The notes beneath the pieces were generated by a model. It ran no database searches. It had not been told where the DNA came from and was given only the letters and a program-made list of their open reading frames with translations. DNA of 64,000 nucleotides from Mycolicibacterium peregrinum (lineage in GTDB: Bacteria > Actinomycetota > Actinomycetes > Mycobacteriales > Mycobacteriaceae): NCBI RefSeq assembly GCF_001665785.1, contig NZ_LZSO01000014.1, positions 1 to 64,000 of the forward strand, given 5' to 3'. The number at the start of each line of letters is the position of its first letter. Positions within the stretch are counted from its first letter, which is position 1. Shown here one piece after another: positions 56,758 through 64,000 of the stretch. Both the position numbers and the translations under genes were made by a program.

Positions 56758-57828
56758 ATGACGATCCACGACTGGCTGACACTGCCCGACACCGAGCCGG
56801 GGGAGGACTACGGATTCTTCGGTCCCGATTCGGTGACCTGGAAGGTGTGGAGTTATCCCACCTCGCTGTCCATCGGGTTTCAGCGGGCCGTCGTCATCGA
56901 GGAACTCGACCCCGCGCTGGTCGCGGCGGTCGACAAGACCCATGAGATCTACGCGCGGCCGCGCACCCGGTATGACCGCACGTTGCGGTACTTCGCCATG
57001 GTGGCTTTCGACGACAGTCGATCCACGACGAAGGCGGCCGATGTGCTGGTCAAGATCCACTCCAAGGCCATCGGCACCGATCCTGTCACCGGAAAGACGT
57101 ATGACGCCAACGATCCCGGTTCGCAGCTGTGGATCCACCTGACCGCCTGGCATTCCATCCTGGTGGCCTACGAGAAGTACGGCCCCGGACCGCTGTCGCC
57201 CGAGGAGGAGTTGCAGTACTGGCGGGAATGCGCGATCGCCGCCGAACTGCAGACCTGCGATCCCTCCGACGTTCCCCTGACCCGCGAGGGCATCCGGGAG
57301 TACTTCGAGCAGATGCGGCCACAGCTGATCGGCTCGGACATCGCCCGCCAGGCCATGCATCACCTGCTCGGGGCGGAGGTGATGTTGCCCAAGATGCCGC
57401 TGCTGCTGCGCCCCGGCACCACCGTCGTCACCGCATTCCTGCGCCGCGGCACCCTGGCGACGATGCCGCGCTGGATGCGGGAAATGGCCGGGCTCAGCAC
57501 ATCCCGAGTTCTCGATGCGCTGGCCGTGCTGCCGCTGCGGATCGGGTTCCGGGTGATCGCGATGAGTACCCGGCTCCAGTTGATCCTGCTGCGGCTCCTC
57601 TCGCCGGCGACCCTGCCCATCGGTGCCCGGGTCCTGCTGTCCGTCCCGCCGAAGGACCCCGTGACGACGACGCCGCGAGAGGCACAGCGCCGCTTCGGTT
57701 ACGACGCACCGAGTCAGGCCCACTTCGCGCTTCGCGACAGGCAGGCCCTTCGGGTGTTCGGCGAGGGCCGCGCGCCGAGTGACGAGGGAATCGTGGAATC
57801 GCAGCCGATCCTTGGCACCATCGGTTGA
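56758..57828 (+). CDS. Oxygenase MpaB/Lcp-like family protein (DUF2236)
   Basis: A 356-residue helical protein of the DUF2236/MpaB group, related to latex-clearing protein and mycophenolic-acid pathway oxygenases, which bind heme. Recognisable parts: PGEDYGFFGPDSVTWKVWSYPTSLSIGFQRAVVIEELDPALVAAV and the histidine-containing SQLWIHLTAWHSILVAYEKYG and RQAMHHLLGAE. A heme-dependent oxidase function is inferred from the family. The ATG at 56758 is preferred because GGGGGAG precedes it; an ATG at 56746 lies inside the operator. The following tetR starts 1 nt after its stop. Confidence 0.82.
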   Translation: MTIHDWLTLPDTEPGEDYGFFGPDSVTWKVWSYPTSLSIGFQRAVVIEELDPALVAAVDKTHEIYARPRTRYDRTLRYFAMVAFDDSRSTTKAADVLVKIHSKAIGTDPVTGKTYDANDPGSQLWIHLTAWHSILVAYEKYGPGPLSPEEELQYWRECAIAAELQTCDPSDVPLTREGIREYFEQMRPQLIGSDIARQAMHHLLGAEVMLPKMPLLLRPGTTVVTAFLRRGTLATMPRWMREMAGLSTSRVLDALAVLPLRIGFRVIAMSTRLQLILLRLLSPATLPIGARVLLSVPPKDPVTTTPREAQRRFGYDAPSQAHFALRDRQALRVFGEGRAPSDEGIVESQPILGTIG

Positions 57829-57829
57829 C

Positions 57830-58456
57830 ATGGAAGATGCCGCATTGGCCAACCGGGGTCGCGCCGAACACCTCGGCCCGGACCGCCGTCGGCCGCAGGT
57901 GCTCGACACCGCGTTGGAGATCGCCGCGCACCAGGGCCTGGCCGACGTGACGATGGGGACCATCGCGCGACGTCTGGGTGTCACCCGGCCGGTGGTCTAC
58001 GCCTGCTACCCCGGTCGCGGGGAAGTGCTTGCCGCACTGCTGGATCGGGAAACCGACGCGGTGCTGGCGAGCCTGCTCGAACTACTACCGCCCGAGCGCA
58101 CCGGATCCATCGAGCAACTGTTCGTCGATGGATTCCACGCGCTGCACAGCACGGTTCGTGAGCGCCCGGCCTCGTGGCGCATCATCTTCGCGGCCGATCC
58201 CGATCCGGTGCTCACCGCGGCGATCGTCGCCGGCCGGGAGCGGATCCGGGGTCAGCTCGCCACCGCGATGCGCCCACTGCTGCAACGGTGGCAGGTCGCC
58301 GATGTCGAGGCCACGTTGCCGATGTTGGTCGAGGTGTTCCTGGCGATCTGCGAGGCGGCGGTCCGGAAAATGCTCGCCGACGATGGTGATGCCGAGTTGG
58401 TGGCCGAGACGTTCGGAAAGGCGGCCTATCGGGCCATGCGCGCAAAAGGCCAGTGA
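57830..58456 (+). CDS. TetR family regulator co-transcribed with the DUF2236 gene
   Basis: A 208-residue regulator. Helix-turn-helix in residues 20-65 (QVLDTALEIAAHQGLADVTMGTIARRLGVTRPVVYACYPGRGEVLAALL). The ATG at 57830 is 1 nt past the previous stop; the frame extends 51 nt upstream into that gene without support. As second gene of the operon, it probably represses its own operon through the 56705-56747 operator. Confidence 0.88.
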   Translation: MEDAALANRGRAEHLGPDRRRPQVLDTALEIAAHQGLADVTMGTIARRLGVTRPVVYACYPGRGEVLAALLDRETDAVLASLLELLPPERTGSIEQLFVDGFHALHSTVRERPASWRIIFAADPDPVLTAAIVAGRERIRGQLATAMRPLLQRWQVADVEATLPMLVEVFLAICEAAVRKMLADDGDAELVAETFGKAAYRAMRAKGQ

Positions 58457-58461
58457 GACAA

Positions 58462-58496
58462 CAACACCCCGCGAGCTACATGCCCGCGGGGTGTTG
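58462..58496. terminator. Bidirectional terminator between tetR and katG
   Basis: CAACACCCCGCG (58462-58473) pairs perfectly with CGCGGGGTGTTG (58485-58496) around an 11-nt loop. It lies between the convergent stops at 58456 and 58518. Confidence 0.85.
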
Positions 58497-58517
58497 CGTT
58501 ACCTATCGGTCAGGCGA

Positions 58518-60722
<2,205 letters not shown>

Positions 60723-60755
60723 GACAAATCCTTTCCGGGGCTGGCGGGTTAAGGG

Positions 60756-61187
60756 TTATCTAGTTGGAGCAGTGGAACATTCGGGGCAAGTACCCCAGTA
60801 GATGACCTCGGCTTCATCGATCTCGAAACCGTGGTCATGTGACGCGGTCAGGCATGGGGCAGACCCGGCCGCGCAGTCCACGTCGGCGATTGCGCCACAC
60901 GATCGGCACACGACGTGGTGGTGGTTGTCGCCGATACGTGATTCGTATCGGGCGACCGAACCGGATGGTTGGATGCGCCGCACCAGGGCTGCTGCGGTCA
61001 GCGCATGCAACGAGTCATACACGGCCTGGTGGGAGACCTCGGGCAGGTCTTCGCGCACCGACCGGATGATCGTTTCCGTGTCGGCGTGCGGATGCGCATG
61101 GACTGCATGCAGCACCGCCACTCGGGGGCGGGTCACACGCATGTCGGCGCTTCTCAGCATCTGCTGGAAGTCCGCGGTTGTCGCCAC
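60756..61187 (-). CDS. furA: Ferric uptake regulator family repressor FurA
   Basis: A 143-residue DNA-binding repressor of the furA-katG operon. Blocks: RVTRPRVAVLHAVHAHPHADTETI, SHQAVYDSLHALTAAALVRRIQPSG (recognition helix region), YESRIGDNHHHVVCRSCGAIADVDCAAG (metal-binding His/Cys) and the end YWGTCPECS. The GTG at 61187 (VATTADFQQMLRSADMRV) is chosen because it aligns with known FurA and because a well-formed promoter places the transcription start at this codon. The frame is open upstream into the promoter. Confidence 0.93.
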   Translation of the reverse strand: MATTADFQQMLRSADMRVTRPRVAVLHAVHAHPHADTETIIRSVREDLPEVSHQAVYDSLHALTAAALVRRIQPSGSVARYESRIGDNHHHVVCRSCGAIADVDCAAGSAPCLTASHDHGFEIDEAEVIYWGTCPECSTAPTR

Positions 61188-61194
61188 GGGACCG

Positions 61195-61234
61195 AGTCTG
61201 GCCCGTTTTCTGGAATTAGTCAAGAATAAAATTC
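61195..61234 (-). promoter_or_regulatory. furA-katG promoter and FurA AT-rich box
   Basis: Minus strand: -35 TTGACT (61223-61218), 17-nt spacer, -10 CAGACT (61200-61195), then 7 nt to the GTG at 61187, so the message is probably leaderless. The AT-rich GAATTTTATTCTTGACTAATTC overlaps the -35, with AATTC/GAATT arms at 61213-61217 and 61230-61234. Published mycobacterial furA promoters have this arrangement. Confidence 0.75.
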
Positions 61235-61262
61235 TCGCCAATCCGAGGTGAACGGTGAGGAG

Positions 61263-62645
61263 CTAGACGAGCTCCAGTCGGCGTGCCATGTCAGAGACGA
61301 ACAAGCCGTCGGGATCGACCTTGCGTCGCACCGCCAGCCACTCTTCGATGCGCGGGTACATGGCGTGGAACGTCTTCGCCGTGGTCCGCGAGTCCTTGGC
61401 GGTGTAGAGCCGGCCGCCGAATTCCATTACACGCCGGTCGAGTTCGGTGAGGAACTCGCTGAGGCCGGCCTTGATCTGGAAGTCGACGCAGACGTTCCAC
61501 CCCGGGATCGGAAAGCTCAGCGGAGCCTGATTGCCCGGGCCGAACAGCTTGAACACATTGAGGAACGAGTAGTGCCCGGACCGCTGGATGTCGATCATGA
61601 TGCGCTTGAACTCGTCGACGGCCTCGGTGGGTACCACGAACTGGTACTGGGTGAATCCGCTCGAACCGTAGGCGCGGTTCCATTCCCCGACCATGTCCAG
61701 CGGGTGGTAGAACTGCGTCAGGTTCTGCGCTTTACCCCGGTAGGTCTTGCCCAACCGGTACCACACCTCGGTCATCGCACCGAAGATGAGCTTGTTGCCC
61801 AGACCGTTGGGGAAGACGTCGGGCGCGGTGAAGTACTGCGGTGCATCGAATTTCAGGGGATCGCGCTGCAGGTTGGCAGGCAGTTGGTCCAGTGTCGCCA
61901 GCGAGCCGCGGGAGATCACCGCACGTCCCAGCTTGGGCGGGGCACTCATCGCATCGAACCAGGCCGACGAGTAGGTGTAGTTGTCCTCGGTTCCGTCGCT
62001 GTGGAACTCGATGGTCTCGTCGAGGCCGTGGGTGACATCGCCGTCGGCGATGAAATACGCGGTCTCCGTGGGGGTCATCTCGATCGAGGCGCGCAGGATG
62101 ATGCCGGTCAGGCCGTTCCCGCCGACCGTTGCCCAGAAGATATCGGCGTTGTCGCCTTCAGGGGTCAGGTGCAGCACCTCGCCATTGGAGGTCAACAGAT
62201 CCATCGAGCGCACGTGGTTGCCGAAGCTGCCTGCGCTGTGGTGGTTCTTGCCGTGGATGTCGCAGCCGATGGCGCCGCCGATGGTCACCTGCCGAGTGCC
62301 CGGCAGCACCGGTACCCACAGCCCGTGGGGCAGTGCGGCCCGCATCAGCTGGTCGAGGTTCACCCCGCCGTCCACGTCGACGAGCCTGGTGCCGGCATCG
62401 ATCGAGTGGATCTGGTTCAGCGACGACATGTCGATGACCAGTCCGCCACCGTTCTGCGCGTTGTCGCCGTACGAGCGGCCCAGACCGCGGGCGATCACAC
62501 CCCGGCCCTTCTGCTCGGCGGCCTGCGTCACGGCCCTGACGATGACCTCGGGATCGCTGGTAGAGAGCACCTGTGCCACGGTCGGTGCGGTCCGGCCCCA
62601 GCCTGTCAGGCGCTTGGGAGTGGTCGGCAAGTCAGTAGTCGACAT
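61263..62645 (-). CDS. dprE1: Decaprenylphosphoryl-beta-D-ribose 2-oxidase DprE1
   Basis: A 460-residue FAD oxidase of the vanillyl-alcohol-oxidase family that oxidises C2 of decaprenylphosphoryl ribose in the periplasm-facing epimerase step. FAD-binding blocks [16 protein letters not shown] and [25 protein letters not shown]. The benzothiazinone-reactive cysteine is kept at Cys386 (PGWNVCVDF), equivalent to M. tuberculosis Cys387. Ends [22 protein letters not shown]...ARRLELV. Its usual partner dprE2 is 6.2 kb away; furA starts 75 nt downstream. Confidence 0.97.
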   Translation of the reverse strand: MSTTDLPTTPKRLTGWGRTAPTVAQVLSTSDPEVIVRAVTQAAEQKGRGVIARGLGRSYGDNAQNGGGLVIDMSSLNQIHSIDAGTRLVDVDGGVNLDQLMRAALPHGLWVPVLPGTRQVTIGGAIGCDIHGKNHHSAGSFGNHVRSMDLLTSNGEVLHLTPEGDNADIFWATVGGNGLTGIILRASIEMTPTETAYFIADGDVTHGLDETIEFHSDGTEDNYTYSSAWFDAMSAPPKLGRAVISRGSLATLDQLPANLQRDPLKFDAPQYFTAPDVFPNGLGNKLIFGAMTEVWYRLGKTYRGKAQNLTQFYHPLDMVGEWNRAYGSSGFTQYQFVVPTEAVDEFKRIMIDIQRSGHYSFLNVFKLFGPGNQAPLSFPIPGWNVCVDFQIKAGLSEFLTELDRRVMEFGGRLYTAKDSRTTAKTFHAMYPRIEEWLAVRRKVDPDGLFVSDMARRLELV

Positions 62646-62653
62646 CGCTAAGG

Positions 62654-62659
62654 AGAGTA
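62654..62659 (-). promoter_or_regulatory. Candidate -10 box of a leaderless promoter (dprE1)
   Basis: TACTCT on the minus strand ends 8 nt before the ATG at 62645, with no ribosome binding site between. Confidence 0.4.
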
Positions 62660-62769
62660 CCCGTCAGTAGCCACGGGCCGACCCGACTGAACGCCGAGTG
62701 TGACGTGATGGTTGTCAGATCGGTGCGCGGAACAGCCCTGGTGTCACCTTGGTGGAGGCGATGCCGACC

Positions 62770-63183
62770 TCAGTGCAATTTGAAGATCACCGCACGCTGC
62801 ACGATGAAGTTGATCACCGTCGCGGTGCCCTGGGCGATGACGTAGGCGACCGGCATGCGCCAGGGCCCGTCGGCCAGCCACATCAGAAACAGGTGGTTGA
62901 TCCCGACCTGGACCGCGAACGTCACCGCGTACAGAAGGCACACGGCGATGAACCGGGCCTTGCTCGGCGGAGCCTGGAAGGTCCAGCGCCGGTTGATCAG
63001 GTAGGCCGTGGTGGTGCCGGCGATGAAGCTGAGGGCTTTGGCGAGGTCGATCTGTACGCCGAAGGCCGAGTGCAGGATGAAGTACAGCCCGTAGTCCACG
63101 ATCGCCGACAGCCCGCCGGTGACGATGAACCGGAACGCTTGCGTTTTGAGGTCCAGGGTCGGCGACATGACGGGTTCGGTCAC
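62770..63183 (-). CDS. GtrA family membrane protein (Rv3789 type)
   Basis: A 137-residue protein with four membrane helices and GtrA-family sequence (QAFRFIVTGGLSAIVDYGLYFIL, FIAGTTTAYLINRRWTFQ, VINFIVQRAVIFK). The Rv3789 orthologue was proposed to help reorient DPA or to recruit AftA; the exact role is unsettled. It starts at a GTG at 63183 or at an ATG at 63168. Upstream of dprE1 on the same strand with a 124-nt gap that contains a -10-like box for dprE1. Confidence 0.9.
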   Translation of the reverse strand: MTEPVMSPTLDLKTQAFRFIVTGGLSAIVDYGLYFILHSAFGVQIDLAKALSFIAGTTTAYLINRRWTFQAPPSKARFIAVCLLYAVTFAVQVGINHLFLMWLADGPWRMPVAYVIAQGTATVINFIVQRAVIFKLH

Positions 63184-63204
63184 TCAGGCAGCTTAGCGAG
63201 GGCC

Positions 63205-63210
63205 TAACGT
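63205..63210 (+). promoter_or_regulatory. Candidate -10 box (TRIC-like gene)
   Basis: TAACGT ends 6 nt before the GTG at 63217. Confidence 0.35.
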
Positions 63211-63216
63211 TCAGTC

Positions 63217-63843
63217 GTGCTTCAGACGGTGCTCAACGATCTCGGGATCGCGGTGTTCGCGTCGTCGGGAGTCATGGTCGCGATCCGCAAGGGCTTCGAT
63301 CTGTTCGGTATTGCAGCGCTGGGCGTGCTGACCGGCGTGAGTGGCGGGGTGATCCGCGACGTCTTCCTCGGCGTCCATCCGCCCGTCTCCATTCAGCACT
63401 GGCCGAACATCACGGTGGCGCTGGCGGCGACGGTTGTGGCCACCCTCACCGCGAAGTACCTCATCCGGTTCAACCACATCGTGTTGCCGCTGGATGCGAT
63501 CGGCATGGGTTTCTTCGCGACGTCGGGCGCGGCGTTCGCCGTCGACCACGGCGCCAGCTGGTTCGCGGCGGTGCTGATCGGCATGACCACAGCCATCGGC
63601 GGCGGCATCATCCGCGATGTGCTGGTCCGCGAGATCCCGATGTTGATGCGGCCCGCCGATCTCTATGCCGTGCCTGCTTTGATCGGTGCGACCGCCTACG
63701 CCGTCATCGACTATTTCGGACCGCAGTGGGTCGGCCTGGTGGTGGGCTCGGTGCTGGCGACGACGCTACGACTGGCCGGACTGATTTTCGGATGGCGGCT
63801 GCCCACCGGGCCGACAGACCTGATCGTCGGCGAGGATTCCTAA
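63217..63843 (+). CDS. Trimeric intracellular cation channel (TRIC/UPF0126) family protein
   Basis: A 208-residue protein with seven predicted helices in two homologous halves: LGIAVFASSGVMVAIRKGFDLFGIAALGVLTGVSGGVIRDVFLG and LDAIGMGFFATSGAAFAVDHGASWFAAVLIGMTTAIGGGIIRDVLV. The repeated GGGxIRDV signature is typical of prokaryotic TRIC channels, which conduct monovalent cations. Transcribed divergently from gtrA (33 nt). Its stop overlaps the end of the next gene. Confidence 0.9.
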   Translation: MLQTVLNDLGIAVFASSGVMVAIRKGFDLFGIAALGVLTGVSGGVIRDVFLGVHPPVSIQHWPNITVALAATVVATLTAKYLIRFNHIVLPLDAIGMGFFATSGAAFAVDHGASWFAAVLIGMTTAIGGGIIRDVLVREIPMLMRPADLYAVPALIGATAYAVIDYFGPQWVGLVVGSVLATTLRLAGLIFGWRLPTGPTDLIVGEDS

Positions 63844-64000
63844 CGCAGCGCAGCTGAAAGCACGCCGCACAACGCGTCGACCGCAGGCCCGAAGGCATGC
63901 TCGGCGGGCGCCCCGAATCCGATGATCACCCCGTCGGGCTCGGGGGTGTCGGGTCCGGCCAACGGGTGACGCATGAGCGAGAGCCCGTTCAACGCGATGC
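63840..64000 (-). CDS. C-terminus of a MocR-like (GntR/aminotransferase) regulator, truncated by the window
   Basis: Only the last 52 residues are inside: IALNGLSLMRHP ... DGVIIGFGAPAEHAFGPAVDALCGVLSAALR. The GFGAPAEHAFGPAVDAL pattern matches the end of PLP-dependent aminotransferase-fold MocR/PdxR regulators. The stop TAG at 63840-63842 overlaps the stop of the convergent TRIC gene. Confidence 0.6.
   Translation of the reverse strand, partial: IALNGLSLMRHPLAGPDTPEPDGVIIGFGAPAEHAFGPAVDALCGVLSAALR

Overview
The window is a 64 kb piece of a high-GC mycobacterial chromosome, most likely a fast-growing species of the Mycobacterium smegmatis type (Mycolicibacterium). It carries the conserved cell-envelope locus known in M. 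tuberculosis as roughly Rv3789-Rv3840: arabinogalactan, lipoarabinomannan and mycolic acid genes in the expected order, with high protein similarity recalled from the known family members. No rRNA, tRNA, CRISPR array, phage or intact transposase was seen. GC is high throughout, so very long antisense open frames occur and were discarded.

Layout. 1-5.7 kb: a truncated proline-rich gene at the window edge, a CPBP membrane protease, an IdeR-box-controlled DUF2470 gene (Rv3839 type), pheA, a phosphoglycerate mutase-like gene, a small Cys/His protein, a zincin-like metallopeptidase and a septum-formation-domain membrane protein (Rv3835 type). 5.8-19.3 kb: serS, a 1107-residue SARP/AAA regulator, a hemerythrin-domain protein, DUF5718, a metallo-beta-lactamase/Rieske fusion with a coupled small gene (Rv3818 type), two tandem acyltransferases and a HAD phosphatase (Rv3813c-3816c type), a peptidoglycan amidase with LGFP repeats, and erp/pirG with PGLTS repeats. 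19.5-26.2 kb: the overlapping operon glf-glfT2-PAP2 phosphatase-ubiA-aftB, which makes UDP-galactofuranose, polymerises galactan, makes the decaprenyl-phosphoryl ribose precursor and caps arabinan. 26.2-30.5 kb: a decayed antigen-85 remnant, fbpA, mpt51, a small lipoprotein and culp6. 30.7-39.6 kb: fadD32-pks13-accD4, the mycolic acid condensation operon. 39.7-42.4 kb: an accessory patch (FAD oxidoreductase, TetR, SRPBCC) where M. tuberculosis has an IS element and fadE35. 42.5-55.0 kb, minus strand: dprE2-aftA-embC-embA-embB. 55.1-58.5 kb: two TetR-controlled cassettes. 58.5-63.2 kb, minus strand: the order of transcription is gtrA, dprE1, furA, katG. 63.2-64 kb: a TRIC-type membrane protein and the end of a MocR-like regulator.

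How it works together. DprE1/DprE2 epimerise decaprenyl-phosphoryl ribose (made by UbiA and the PAP2 phosphatase) to decaprenyl-phosphoryl arabinose. AftA, EmbA/B/C and AftB use that donor to build arabinan on galactan made by Glf/GlfT2. FadD32, AccD4 and Pks13 make the mycolate that FbpA transfers to the arabinan ends. Targets of ethambutol (Emb), benzothiazinones (DprE1), isoniazid activation (KatG) and Pks13 inhibitors therefore all lie in one window.

Unusual points: a 37-nt inverted copy of internal CPBP sequence at the window edge; a degenerate third antigen-85 gene; an MPT51 that retains Ser and His at the mycolyltransferase catalytic positions; a 22-bp hairpin with a UACG tetraloop after accD4; paired DnaA-box-like sites; four well-formed palindromic operators; an enlarged Pks13 linker with a 36-bp tandem duplication; and a recurrent TANNNT box 6-8 nt before start codons, suggesting that many genes here are transcribed without leaders.
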